Made by a program: the position numbers and the translations under genes. DNA of 19,279 nucleotides from Parvularculaceae bacterium UBA4496 (GTDB lineage Bacteria; Pseudomonadota; Alphaproteobacteria; Caulobacterales; Parvularculaceae). Shown piece by piece: positions 1 through 7,470 of this stretch (the stretch's first letter is position 1; each line of letters starts with the position of its first letter). A model generated the notes under the pieces. That model made no database searches and was not told the DNA's origin. It saw nothing but the letters and a program-made list of their open reading frames with translations. Location: the NCBI GenBank assembly GCA_002388885.1, contig DGNI01000055.1, positions 13,022-32,300 on the forward strand, given 5' to 3'.

Positions 1-423
1 GCCATGTTCTGCACTGGCGGCATTCGCTGTGAGAAATCGACGGCGTTTTTGCGCTCCGAGGGCGTCGATGACGTCGTGCATCTCAAGGGCGGCATTCTGA
101 AATATCTTGAAACCGTGCCGCAAGATAAGAGCCTTTGGCATGGCGAATGTTTCGTCTTCGACAATCGCGTGTCGGTGGGCCACGATCTCACGCCTGGCAC
201 GTACGATATGTGCCACGCCTGCCGCCAGCCGATTACCGAGGAAGACAAGCAATCCGAACACTATTCACCCGGCGTTTCCTGCCCGCATTGTCACGACAAA
301 TACTCGGAAGAAAAACGCCGGGCCTTCGCGGAACGACAAAAGCAGATTGAACTTGCGAAAGCGCGGGGTGAACAGCATCTGGGCGCAAGGTTGCCTCAGT
401 CAGATACCGGCGTCGATGTTTAG
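1..423 (+). CDS. trhO: tRNA uridine(34) hydroxylase TrhO (YceA family), 3' part of the gene
   Basis: The reading frame is open from base 1, so the 5' part of the gene lies outside the window. The visible 140 residues begin inside the rhodanese active-site loop CTGGIRCEK; its first cysteine (bases 10-12) matches the conserved catalytic-type cysteine of the family. Downstream are two Cys pairs, CHAC and CPHC, in the C-terminal extension typical of TrhO, and then a Lys/Arg/Glu-rich helical tail. The family makes 5-hydroxyuridine at position 34 of certain tRNAs in an O2-dependent reaction in the cytoplasm (known for E. coli; not shown here). The missing N-terminal half is a window effect and not a truncation. 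The gene is followed by a palindromic repeat and then a GST-like gene on the same strand. Confidence 0.9.
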   Translation, partial: AMFCTGGIRCEKSTAFLRSEGVDDVVHLKGGILKYLETVPQDKSLWHGECFVFDNRVSVGHDLTPGTYDMCHACRQPITEEDKQSEHYSPGVSCPHCHDKYSEEKRRAFAERQKQIELAKARGEQHLGARLPQSDTGVDV

Positions 424-434
424 GCTCTTTCTCT

Positions 435-536
435 CCGCTCATCCCGACGAAAGTCGGGAACCAGTTACAATAATAAAGTCGGGCTTGGCCCGGCATTATT
501 CTTTTACTGGATTCCGGCTTGCGCCGGAACGAGCGG
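435..536. repeat. Cloverleaf-like palindromic intergenic repeat (REP-type)
   Basis: This 102-bp stretch is almost entirely self-complementary. An outer stem CCGCTC/GAGCGG (435-440 and 531-536) encloses three hairpins. Hairpin one is CCCGAC-GAAA-GTCGGG at 443-458. Hairpin two is centred on 478-494 (GTCGGGC/GCCCGGC, extended by AAT/ATT-rich arms and closed by CCAGT/ACTGG at 461-465 and 506-510). Hairpin three is TTCCGGC-TTGC-GCCGGAA at 512-529. Units with CTGGATTCCGGC and CCCGACGAAAGTCGGG hairpins are common dispersed repeats in alphaproteobacterial genomes (family knowledge from memory). It lies between trhO and the GST gene and could fold in RNA or DNA. Its copy number in this genome cannot be judged from one window. 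Confidence 0.8.
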
Positions 537-576
537 GTGGGGTTATTATCACGCACAAACAACATAGATTACGTGC

Positions 577-1326
577 ATGACTGAAGACTTGCCTATCCTC
601 TACTCCTTCCGGCGTTGTCCCTACGCCATGCGCGGGCGGATGGCGATTGCCGTCAGCGGAACGCCCATGCGTCTGCGCGAGATCCTGTTGCGTGATAAGC
701 CGGAGGAAATGCTTGAGGTTTCGCCGAAGGGCACTGTGCCGGTAGTGGTGATCGGCGATAAGGTCATCGACGAAAGCATCGACGTGATGCATTGGGCGCT
801 CGAGCATAACGACCCGGAAAGGTGGCTTAAGGTGAAAGATACCGATGGCCTTATCGAAGAAAACGACGGACCGTTCAAGCACCACCTCGACCGCTACAAA
901 TATTCAACGCGCTATGAGGGCGCCGACGCGGAGGAACACCGTGCTGAGGGGTTCAAATTCCTGCAAAAACTGGAACGCCAGTTAGAGGACGCCTCCATCC
1001 TTCGCGACACGTCAATTCTTCATCGTGAGGGCGGGCGCAGCCTGCGTCGCGAAGGACGAAGAATTGACGCTCCTCAGGATGAAGGTGTGCAGTGGGAAAC
1101 TGGGTATCTCTACGGCAACGCGCGCAGCCTCGCCGATATTGCGATCTTTCCCTTCGTGCGCCAATTCCGCATCGCCGATATGGAATGGTTTGACTCCGCG
1201 CCAATCCCACGCGTCCAGCGCTGGCTGATTGCGCTGATGGAGTCGGCGCTGTTCAAATCCGTGATGAAGAAATATCCGTTGTGGAAGGATACTGGGGAGG
1301 AGATTGACTTTTGCAAAAAACGTTAA
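577..1326 (+). CDS. Glutathione S-transferase-like protein carrying an in-frame repeat insertion
   Basis: This is a 249-aa cytosolic protein with an N-terminal thioredoxin-fold GST domain. Visible motifs are the CPYAMR redox/glutathione site (Cys14), the cis-proline segment GTVPVV and the DES glutathione-binding element. The helical C-terminal domain ends with YGNARSLADIAIFPFVRQF, a conserved GST C-domain signature. Substrate cannot be inferred. Relatives with this start are usually about 215-230 aa; the extra length sits at residues about 139-170, which are encoded by a palindromic repeat (bases about 993-1084) inserted without breaking the frame. That segment is rich in Arg, Gly and Glu and looks unlike the rest of the protein. 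The 3' end overlaps the convergent GIY-YIG gene by 4 bp (shared TTAA at both stops). I see no strong Shine-Dalgarno site before the ATG. Confidence 0.85.
   Translation: MTEDLPILYSFRRCPYAMRGRMAIAVSGTPMRLREILLRDKPEEMLEVSPKGTVPVVVIGDKVIDESIDVMHWALEHNDPERWLKVKDTDGLIEENDGPFKHHLDRYKYSTRYEGADAEEHRAEGFKFLQKLERQLEDASILRDTSILHREGGRSLRREGRRIDAPQDEGVQWETGYLYGNARSLADIAIFPFVRQFRIADMEWFDSAPIPRVQRWLIALMESALFKSVMKKYPLWKDTGEEIDFCKKR
993..1084. repeat. Palindromic repeat embedded in the GST coding sequence
   Basis: A perfect 12-bp inverted repeat, CGTCAATTCTTC at 1010-1021 and GAAGAATTGACG at 1058-1069, encloses an inner hairpin with stem CGCA/TGCG around 1036-1046. Imperfect outer arms extend the symmetry: CATCCT near 995-1000 against AGGATG near 1077-1082. 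The right flank CTCCTCAGGATGAAG resembles widespread alphaproteobacterial intergenic repeats. The repeat is read through in the GST frame without a stop, adding roughly 28 residues. The outer limits are estimated; the 1010-1069 core is certain. Confidence 0.8.
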
Positions 1327-2090
1327 ATGCATTGTTGTGGAAAAATTGATGGTTTTTCAAATTCGGTCTGCGGTGGGCTTTTACAAAATTTTCTATTCCA
1401 CAACGCCCCACGTTCATAAGCCAAGTATTTACGTGCAAACTGCTGACTATTAGCACGAGTTTTTTTATAGATTTCAGCAATCACATTCTCCGAATCTATG
1501 GCGCTTTTTCGCATATTGGCTTTCCGCATATCCCAAATACTTGGCAAGCTTGTCGCCTGCCATTCAAAAATTCCAGATTTCTCGATGTATTGTGAATTTA
1601 TGCGGTTAATTATCGTGCATTCAGCCGCTGGGTTATTTTTTAGGGCCTTGTTGAATAAAGGATCAAAATAGAAAATCATTGTGCGTTCTGCATGAACCAA
1701 ATCATGGACGTTCATTTTCATGGTCGTCCGGGCCTCACCTAGCCACAGCGCGGTGATTTTCCAACCGGCGTTTTCGGCGGTTACTACTTTTGCATGATCT
1801 GAACCCGTCTCCAGACCCGCTTCTTCTACATCGTCTAAAGCTATTTTGTTTTCTGATGGCGGTTTGAGATGTGCGAGCAGCCTTTTCTCAAACGAATTCA
1901 TCGTGGCGCCAATATAAAGAGGCCTACGTGTCCATGTTTTCCAACCACGTTGGCCCAAAAACATGTAAAGGCCCTTCTTCAAACCCAACTTTCGACGGAT
2001 TGTCTCGTCTAAACGTTTATATGGACTAGTTTCCTGAGTTCCATGTATTTGAAAAGGTCCGTGCCAATAGAAGTCATATTGTCCAGCCAT
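1323..2090 (-). CDS. GIY-YIG nuclease-like protein, probably acquired
   Basis: This 255-aa protein shows the GIY-YIG layout. GLYMF lies at residues 40-44, PLYIGAT at 57-63 and FEKRLLAHL at 67-75 (Arg70, His74). ER at 135-136 sits in HAERTMIFYFDPLFN with Asn147, which fits the catalytic Glu and the following conserved Asn of the fold. These are sequence patterns, and activity is inferred. The C-terminal ~100 residues are unrecognised. The start is supported by GGGGAGA six bases before the ATG. Its AT-rich codons and many Lys/Asn/Ile residues contrast with the GC-rich neighbours, which suggests transfer. It follows hisD on the same strand after 63 bp with no clear terminator between, and converges on the GST gene with a 4-bp stop overlap. 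It could be a repair, restriction or homing-derived nuclease; nothing in the window decides. Confidence 0.7.
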   Translation of the reverse strand: MAGQYDFYWHGPFQIHGTQETSPYKRLDETIRRKLGLKKGLYMFLGQRGWKTWTRRPLYIGATMNSFEKRLLAHLKPPSENKIALDDVEEAGLETGSDHAKVVTAENAGWKITALWLGEARTTMKMNVHDLVHAERTMIFYFDPLFNKALKNNPAAECTIINRINSQYIEKSGIFEWQATSLPSIWDMRKANMRKSAIDSENVIAEIYKKTRANSQQFARKYLAYERGALWNRKFCKSPPQTEFEKPSIFPQQCI

Positions 2091-2153
2091 TACGGTCTCC
2101 CCACGTCATTTCAAATTGAACATGGTAAGAGCCAGTCTTCAACTATTTAAATA

Positions 2154-3443
2154 CTACTTCAACCTCACCCGCACCGACTTTGCATGGCTCGGCAGGCCTT
2201 CGGCGTCCGCGAGGCGCGCCGCTTGAGGACCGATCTTTTTAAGCACCGCCGCGTCACAGCCGATGATCGACGTGCGCTTCATGAAATCGAGTACGGACAA
2301 GCCAGAAGCGTATCGCGCGGCGCGCGCGGTCGGTAACACATGATCCGGCCCCGCCACATAATCGCCGACCGCTTCCGGCGTATAACGGCCAAGGAAAATC
2401 GCCCCGGCGTGGCGCACTTTTTTCAAAATCGGTTCAGGGTGATCAACAGCAAGTTCAAGATGCTCCGGCGCGATTGAGTCTATCAGTACGGGTGCGTCAT
2501 TGAGCGATGCTACGACGATGATGGCGGAATTGTTTTTCCACGCCGCTTCGGCGATTTCGCGCCGCTGGCTTTGCACCAGTTGTTCGTCCACCGCCACAGC
2601 TACCTTGTCGGCGAACGCCGCATCATCCGTGATCAAAATGCTTTGGGACGACGGGTCGTGCTCCGCCTGTGAGAGCAGATCGGCGGCGATCCATTGCGGG
2701 TCGTTCTTGCCGTCCGCCACGACGAGAATTTCCGATGGACCCGCAACACTGTCGATCCCGACAGTTCCGAACACCTGCCGCTTCGCCTCCGCCACCCAGG
2801 CGTTGCCCGGTCCGACAATGACATCCACGGGCGCAATCGGTCCGGCGCCATAGGCCAGCGCAGCCACGGCCTGCGCGCCGCCGATGCGATAAATTTCATC
2901 AATTCCCGCCCGCTTCGCGGCGGCCAGCACCAGCGGGTTCATCTCTCCCTTGGGCGCGGGGCTAGCCATGGCGAGGCGCTTGACGCCTGCGACTTTCGCC
3001 GGAATGGCATTCATCAACACCGATGACGGATAGGCCGCGCGTCCACCCGGCACATAAAGCCCCGCCGCATCAACGCATGTCCAGCGCCAGCCGAGTATTA
3101 CACCTTGGTCGTCAGTGTAACGCAAATCCTCCGGCAACTGTTTTTCGTGATACGCCTGAATACGTTCCGCTGCAAAATCGAGCGCTTCCAACTCATCCGG
3201 ATCACAATCTGACTCCGCGCGGTCGATCTCTTCCGCTCTTACCCGCAAATTTTCATCGGTTAATTCGAATTGATCGAACTTCGTCGTATACGCCCTTACC
3301 GCTTCAAGTCCATCAGCGCGCACTTTCGCCATCACCTCGCGCACAACGTTGCTCACGTCGGCGCCGCCGTCGCGATCGCGGTTCACATAGGCGTCGAACG
3401 CTGTGTCAAAATCAGCGTCGGCGGCGTTAAGGCGCAGGGCCAT
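2154..3443 (-). CDS. hisD: Histidinol dehydrogenase
   Basis: This 429-aa cytoplasmic enzyme catalyses the last two steps of histidine synthesis, L-histidinol to L-histidine, with two NAD+. The full-length HisD pattern is present. Zinc ligands are Gln259 and His262 (SQAEHDPSSQ), Asp361 (GDYVAGPDHVLPT) and His420 (GLPSHAKSV). The catalytic Glu327-His328 pair lies in APEHLELAV, and the NAD site includes VPGGRAAYPSS. Numbering is almost the same as in the E. coli enzyme. It is the fourth gene of a minus-strand operon, starting 3 bp after the DUF2948 stop. The murA-DUF2948-hisD order is recurrent in alphaproteobacteria, so hisD here is cut off from the other his genes; hisG is about 4 kb away in a separate operon. 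Confidence 0.97.
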   Translation of the reverse strand: MALRLNAADADFDTAFDAYVNRDRDGGADVSNVVREVMAKVRADGLEAVRAYTTKFDQFELTDENLRVRAEEIDRAESDCDPDELEALDFAAERIQAYHEKQLPEDLRYTDDQGVILGWRWTCVDAAGLYVPGGRAAYPSSVLMNAIPAKVAGVKRLAMASPAPKGEMNPLVLAAAKRAGIDEIYRIGGAQAVAALAYGAGPIAPVDVIVGPGNAWVAEAKRQVFGTVGIDSVAGPSEILVVADGKNDPQWIAADLLSQAEHDPSSQSILITDDAAFADKVAVAVDEQLVQSQRREIAEAAWKNNSAIIVVASLNDAPVLIDSIAPEHLELAVDHPEPILKKVRHAGAIFLGRYTPEAVGDYVAGPDHVLPTARAARYASGLSVLDFMKRTSIIGCDAAVLKKIGPQAARLADAEGLPSHAKSVRVRLK

Positions 3444-3446
3444 GAT

Positions 3447-3899
3447 TTACTCGTCGTGCTTCGGTTTCGCGCGGGTGCGCCACGGCTCAGAAATGTCCGA
3501 CATATAGGCATTGACGCTTTCCACATCGAGGCGCACAGCCCCGCCGCCAGAAAAGTCGAGTATGATAACGCCCGCGCCGTCCTCGCCCTTTTCAAAACGG
3601 ATCGCCAAAAGCTCAACCACCGCATCCTTGGCGTTGGTGCGTAAATGCTGGAATTGCGCCGATTTTACATCATCGAAATGCAGCCCCGCCCGCACCCGCA
3701 CGAACGGTCCTGATCGGCGATCGATGGCCGCCTCCCAGACAAACCGGTTGGCGACCAACGCAAACCTCCGCTCATCTGGTAGGAAAGCAAAATCACCGAG
3801 CTTCGCCACCGCATCCTGCAGGCACGCGGAAATGACGCCGAGATCTTCTTCGTCGCCCGCCATCAGTTTCAGCGGTTTATAGTCCTTCAGAGAAGCCAA
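3447..3899 (-). CDS. DUF2948 family protein
   Basis: This 150-aa protein has the typical DUF2948 opening (LKLMAGDEEDLGVISACLQDAV) and the FLPDERRFALVANRFVWEA segment. No signal peptide or membrane span is visible, so it is probably cytoplasmic, and no catalytic motif stands out. The family has no established function. It lies 9 bp after murA and 3 bp before hisD, so the three are almost certainly translated from one message. The conserved linkage suggests a housekeeping role, but sequence alone does not say which. Confidence 0.9.
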   Translation of the reverse strand: MASLKDYKPLKLMAGDEEDLGVISACLQDAVAKLGDFAFLPDERRFALVANRFVWEAAIDRRSGPFVRVRAGLHFDDVKSAQFQHLRTNAKDAVVELLAIRFEKGEDGAGVIILDFSGGGAVRLDVESVNAYMSDISEPWRTRAKPKHDE

Positions 3900-3908
3900 C
3901 GCCCTCTC

Positions 3909-5168
3909 CTATTCTTTCACACGTTCGATCAGCGCGCCGCACGCCTGAAGTTTTTCTTCAAGCCGTTCAAACCCGCGGTCAAGGTGGTAGACGCGATTGA
4001 CCATGGTCTGCCCTTCGGCGGCAAGGCCTGCGATGACCAGCGACATGGAGGCGCGCAAGTCAGTCGCCATCACTGGCGCGCCTTTGAGACGGTCAACGCC
4101 GCGCACGGTCGCGGTCTGTCCATCAACGGAGATTTTTGCGCCCATACGCGACAATTCCGGCGCATGCATGAAACGGTTTTCAAAAATCGTTTCCTTGATT
4201 TTGGAGACGCCGTCCGCCGTCGCCATCAGCGCCATGAACTGCGCCTGCAGGTCCGTCGGGAAACCCGGGAATGGCTGAGTGATGATATCGACGGCCTTGT
4301 ACCGCCCGCCATTACGTTTGACGCGCACGCCGTCGTCGAGTTCTTCTACATGCAGACCGATTTCTTCGAGCACCGACCACGCGGCGCCGAGAAGATCGCT
4401 ATTTGTGCCCGTCAGCGTCAGCTCGCCGCCGGTGGCGCCGACCGCCATTATGTAGGCGCCGGTTTCAATCCGATCCGGCAGAACGGCATGCTCAGCGCCG
4501 TGCAAACGATCGACGCCTTCAATGGTGATGGTCGATCTCCCCGCGCCGGAAATTTTCGCGCCCATGGCGATAAGACAGTTGGCGAGGTCGGCGATTTCCG
4601 GCTCACGGGCGGCGTTTTCAATGGTGGTCTCGCCTTTCGCCAGCGTCGCAGCAAGCATCGTGTGTTCCGTCGCGCCGACCGAAACGAATGGGAATGCGAT
4701 GTCGGCGCCGCGCAAACCGTCCCGCGCTTCGGCAAGCACATAACCTTCATCAAGCTCGATTTTCGCCCCCATAGCGGTAAGCGCCTTCAGATGCAGATCG
4801 ACCGGCCGGGCGCCAATGGCGCAGCCGCCGGGGAGCGAAACCTTGGCCTTGCCCTCTCGCGCAAGAAGCGGACCCAACACATTGAAACTCGCTCGCATTT
4901 TTCGCACGAGATCATACGGCGCCTCAGTTGAGGAAATCGTCTTGGCGTGGAGCTCCAATCTAGAGCCATTGAACTGCGCCGCCGCTCCGTGCTGTTCGAG
5001 CAGGCGCAAGAGCATATCCACGTCGGCAAGGCGGGGAACGTTCGTCAGAGTCAGCTTTTCATCAGTCAAGAGCGACGCCGCCATCACTTTGAGGGCGGAA
5101 TTCTTTGCGCCGCTGATGGGGATCGTCCCGTAAAGGGGCCGCCCGCCGATAATCGCCAATTTATCCAT
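3909..5168 (-). CDS. murA: UDP-N-acetylglucosamine 1-carboxyvinyltransferase
   Basis: This 419-aa cytoplasmic enzyme makes the first committed step of peptidoglycan synthesis, transferring enolpyruvate from PEP to UDP-GlcNAc. Visible features are GAKNSALK with Lys22, the [14 protein letters not shown] loop with Cys116 (equivalent of the E. coli Cys115 to which fosfomycin attaches), and [12 protein letters not shown] in the second half. Length and motifs match the family, and Cys rather than Asp at 116 predicts fosfomycin sensitivity at the target level. The start overlaps the preceding small gene by one base (TAATG), which points to translational coupling. Confidence 0.97.
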   Translation of the reverse strand: MDKLAIIGGRPLYGTIPISGAKNSALKVMAASLLTDEKLTLTNVPRLADVDMLLRLLEQHGAAAQFNGSRLELHAKTISSTEAPYDLVRKMRASFNVLGPLLAREGKAKVSLPGGCAIGARPVDLHLKALTAMGAKIELDEGYVLAEARDGLRGADIAFPFVSVGATEHTMLAATLAKGETTIENAAREPEIADLANCLIAMGAKISGAGRSTITIEGVDRLHGAEHAVLPDRIETGAYIMAVGATGGELTLTGTNSDLLGAAWSVLEEIGLHVEELDDGVRVKRNGGRYKAVDIITQPFPGFPTDLQAQFMALMATADGVSKIKETIFENRFMHAPELSRMGAKISVDGQTATVRGVDRLKGAPVMATDLRASMSLVIAGLAAEGQTMVNRVYHLDRGFERLEEKLQACGALIERVKE

Positions 5169-5335
5169 TATTCGTCGTCCGTTTCTTGTTTTTGGCCGCC
5201 CTTTTTACGCCGGCGCAAATTCGCCCGCAGCGCCTCAGAGAGACGGGCTTCACGTTCGGGCGTCTTTACGCCAAAGCCCGGCTTTTTCCGGGCGTCAGCG
5301 TGCTCATCCTGCGGTTTGTCGGAATTTGGGGGCAT
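5168..5335 (-). CDS. Small basic protein upstream of murA
   Basis: From the ATG at 5335 this is a 55-aa, charged, probably disordered protein ending in the segment [18 protein letters not shown]. Small proteins with such an [14 protein letters not shown] tail are frequent directly before murA in alphaproteobacteria; no function is established. An upstream TTG at 5374 would give 68 aa. However, that TTGACG is better explained as the -35 box of a promoter whose start would fall just before the ATG at 5335. It overlaps murA by one base (TAATG), so its translation probably couples to murA. Confidence 0.65.
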   Translation of the reverse strand: MPPNSDKPQDEHADARKKPGFGVKTPEREARLSEALRANLRRRKKGGQKQETDDE

Positions 5336-5345
5336 GACCGGCGGA

Positions 5346-5374
5346 CTTAAAGGCGCTGGTGCCCCTTCCGTCAA
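5346..5374 (-). promoter_or_regulatory. Predicted sigma70-type promoter of the murA operon
   Basis: On the minus strand TTGACG (5374-5369) is followed after 17 bp by TTTAAG (5351-5346). The predicted transcription start would fall near 5339, only a few bases before the ATG at 5335, which would make the first gene nearly leaderless. This is pattern matching only. Confidence 0.4.
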
Positions 5375-5437
5375 GCGCTGTTAGGCCGCTGACTTTCCAG
5401 CTTTCTTCACGTGCCGCCGTGGCCTAAACCCGGAGCG

Positions 5438-5890
5438 ATGACAGCAAGCGGGATTGAGCTTTCCGGCAATCTTCAAGGCGCGCAGTCCTTCGAGACAGCG
5501 GCGATGATGACGCGCGTCGCCAGCGAGACCGACATTGACGAACTGAGCCATGTGAATAACGCGGTGTACCTGATCTGGGCGCAGGACGTGGCGGTCGCCC
5601 ACTGGCGCACCGTGGCGCCGGAAACCCTGCTCAAAGACTTTGTCTGGGTCGCGCTGCGCCACGAGATCGACTATCGCGATCAGGTACTGGCGGGCGAGAC
5701 GGTGGAAATCCGCACCTGGCTCGGGCGCGCCGCCGGGCCCCGCTTCGAGCGCCATGTGGATATCAGAAAGCCCGACGCAGCCCGCTTTTCTGCGAAAGTC
5801 CTGACTGACTGGTGCCTCATAGACGCCAAAACCCGCCGGCCAAGGCGCGTTGGCGCCGATGTGCTGGATCCCTTCGGTGTGTCTGGTTAA
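5438..5890 (+). CDS. Acyl-CoA/acyl-ACP thioesterase-like protein (4HBT hotdog fold)
   Basis: The 150-aa protein carries the hotdog thioesterase pattern TDIDELSHVNNAVYLIWAQD (residues 31-50), with a usual aromatic/His-rich helix start, followed by VALRHEIDYRDQVLAGETVEIRTWL for the central strands and FSAKVLTDWCLIDAKTRRPRRV at the end. This most resembles the YbgC/FatA-like branch that hydrolyses acyl thioesters in the cytoplasm; the substrate is unknown. The ATG at 5438 follows GGAG closely. A GTG at 5411 would add nine residues without homology support. The gene is divergent from the murA operon, with only about 100 bp between starts. Confidence 0.85.
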   Translation: MTASGIELSGNLQGAQSFETAAMMTRVASETDIDELSHVNNAVYLIWAQDVAVAHWRTVAPETLLKDFVWVALRHEIDYRDQVLAGETVEIRTWLGRAAGPRFERHVDIRKPDAARFSAKVLTDWCLIDAKTRRPRRVGADVLDPFGVSG

Positions 5891-5977
5891 CTGCCGATTT
5901 TCATGGCCCTAAGCGCTTCCCATCAGCCGCGGCCCGCGTTATACCGCCGCCTCTTTTGAGGTCCGCCTCATGGGAAC

Positions 5978-6052
5978 GCTGCCGTAGCTCAGGGGTAGAG
6001 CACTCCCTTGGTAAGGGAGAGGCCGAGAGTTCAATTCTCTCCGGCAGCACCA
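5978..6052 (+). tRNA. tRNA-Thr (anticodon GGT)
   Basis: The 75-nt sequence folds as a full cloverleaf. The acceptor stem pairs GCTGCCG with CGGCAGC, followed by discriminator A and an encoded CCA (6050-6052). The D arm contains GCTCAGGGGTAGAGC. The anticodon stem CTCCC/GGGAG (6003-6007 and 6015-6019) closes the loop TTGGTAA with anticodon GGT at 6010-6012. The T arm contains GAGAGTTCAATTCTCTC. It decodes ACC and, by wobble, ACU. It stands alone, between the thioesterase and an unknown membrane protein. Confidence 0.97.
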
Positions 6053-6186
6053 TTTTCCATTCACAGACAAGTGTCGATGTCCAAAAAGGACAACGATGAA
6101 ATCGGCTGGATGCCCTTCTAAATTTTGCTTGCGCCGAATCGATAATTCCAGCTCTATCTTATCCTTATATTCGGGGAGAGGGTGGA

Positions 6187-7470
6187 ATGGCGGGCCATCA
6201 GAAAGTCTGGATGAGGGCGCTGTTTCCGGAACGGCCTTCGCTGTTCGCTCTGTTCGGCGGCGGCGTAGCGCTCTTTGGCGATTTCGCGAGCTTTCTTACA
6301 AATGCAGTGACGCCGCCTCTCCTCCTGACGCTATTTCTAGCGGCGACCGTCGTCATGATATTTTTGTGCGTCAGAAACGCCAGGAGCGTCGATGCCGCCA
6401 ACCCTGAGGCCGTTGCAACAGCCGGTCAGTGCTTTGTCTGCGACGCGTTCCGCTTCGCTTTATGTGCGGCAGGCATTTTCGCGCTGATGATGCTGGTGGG
6501 CGGCGGCAAAACGGCGACGGAGTCGGTCGGGGAGATGCTCGGCCTTATAAAGGAGGACGTGGCGCAGATTTCGTCGGACGTAACGGAAATTCGCGAAACT
6601 GTGGATTCAATTTCTATTATTGAGACACCAAAAACCGCCCACGACTCCTTTAACAACGCTTGGGTTTACCAAAACGTCCGCCGCGACAGCGCGAACGCGA
6701 TGAAGTGGATAACAGAGCATTACAAAAATAATGAGCGCTCGAAAATCGACGCCGCTGAGCTCTATTTCAATGCCGGCCGCGTCTCTGTCGCCCGGGACCA
6801 GCTTATCTCGCAAATGACAGAGATCGGCAGGCAAAATCGAGATCCGGGCATGCTTGTGGTCGCCGCACGAAACGAGCCTGATTTCGCCAAAAGCTCAGCT
6901 TTGTACAACGAAGCAAAACTGATCGATCCTGCTTTCCCGTTTGCGTACTGGGATCCGATGCGTGTATCCCAACCAGCGCAAACACCTGCATCGGGAATTG
7001 CCGAAACCGCGGAAGGACTGTCATCGCAGAAAGCCGACATCGATGCATTTTTGGAACGTATCGATGGTCAACCGGCCGCCGCATATTTTTATTTGCCGCA
7101 ACATCAGGCGGATTACGAAAGCCTAGCGCGACAGCAGTCGGAATCGCTCGCCCGTAATATCGCGTCCTATGAACAGCTTATAAAAAATGCGGCGGAGCGC
7201 GAAAGCGTTACGCGCGCTGCGAAAATGTCGCCGCCGCCGCTTGAATTCAGCTGGCGTGACAATGTCACCAAAGATCTACTACAGATCAACAAGACTTTCG
7301 TTGCAACAGCTCAGCGTTACGCGTACCGATTTAATGACGGCGCATGGACTGAAGGTGATCGCATTCCGCTATATCATGAACAGCCGAGACAAGGCGTCTT
7401 CGAAATGCGCTGGCAGGACCGTTCGGGCGAATGGTGGGGTCCGTACCGATACGAGTATTCTGCAAATTGA
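6187..7470 (+). CDS. Unrecognised membrane protein with heptad coiled coil and C-terminal extracytoplasmic domain
   Basis: I do not recognise this 427-aa protein. Three hydrophobic segments lie at residues about 19-40, 43-62 and 88-106, with a CFVCDAFRFALC stretch between the second and third. They are followed by a coiled coil at about 114-143 with hydrophobic residues at 118, 121, 125, 128, 132, 135, 139 and 142, an exact 3-4 spacing. Residues 155-345 are mostly helical and loosely TPR-like (NAGRVSVARDQL, SALYNEAKLIDPAF). The last 75 residues are rich in Trp/Tyr and end WWGPYRYEYSAN, suggesting a beta-sandwich-like module. The start is backed by GGGGAGAGGG before the ATG. A membrane-anchored oligomer is a reasonable guess, not a function. 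It converges on hisG with back-to-back stops forming TGATCA. Confidence 0.75.
   Translation: MAGHQKVWMRALFPERPSLFALFGGGVALFGDFASFLTNAVTPPLLLTLFLAATVVMIFLCVRNARSVDAANPEAVATAGQCFVCDAFRFALCAAGIFALMMLVGGGKTATESVGEMLGLIKEDVAQISSDVTEIRETVDSISIIETPKTAHDSFNNAWVYQNVRRDSANAMKWITEHYKNNERSKIDAAELYFNAGRVSVARDQLISQMTEIGRQNRDPGMLVVAARNEPDFAKSSALYNEAKLIDPAFPFAYWDPMRVSQPAQTPASGIAETAEGLSSQKADIDAFLERIDGQPAAAYFYLPQHQADYESLARQQSESLARNIASYEQLIKNAAERESVTRAAKMSPPPLEFSWRDNVTKDLLQINKTFVATAQRYAYRFNDGAWTEGDRIPLYHEQPRQGVFEMRWQDRSGEWWGPYRYEYSAN

Noticed and set aside
3984..4931. Long open frame (315 codons) on the plus strand
   Set aside because: It lies wholly antisense to murA, shows no protein family pattern, and is explained by the GC-rich codon use of murA.
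5411..5437. GTG start for the thioesterase
   Set aside because: It adds nine residues without homology and lacks a ribosome site; the ATG at 5438 has GGAG close by.
5381..5755. Minus-strand open frame opposite the thioesterase gene
   Set aside because: It is antisense to a clear hotdog protein and lacks any family pattern.
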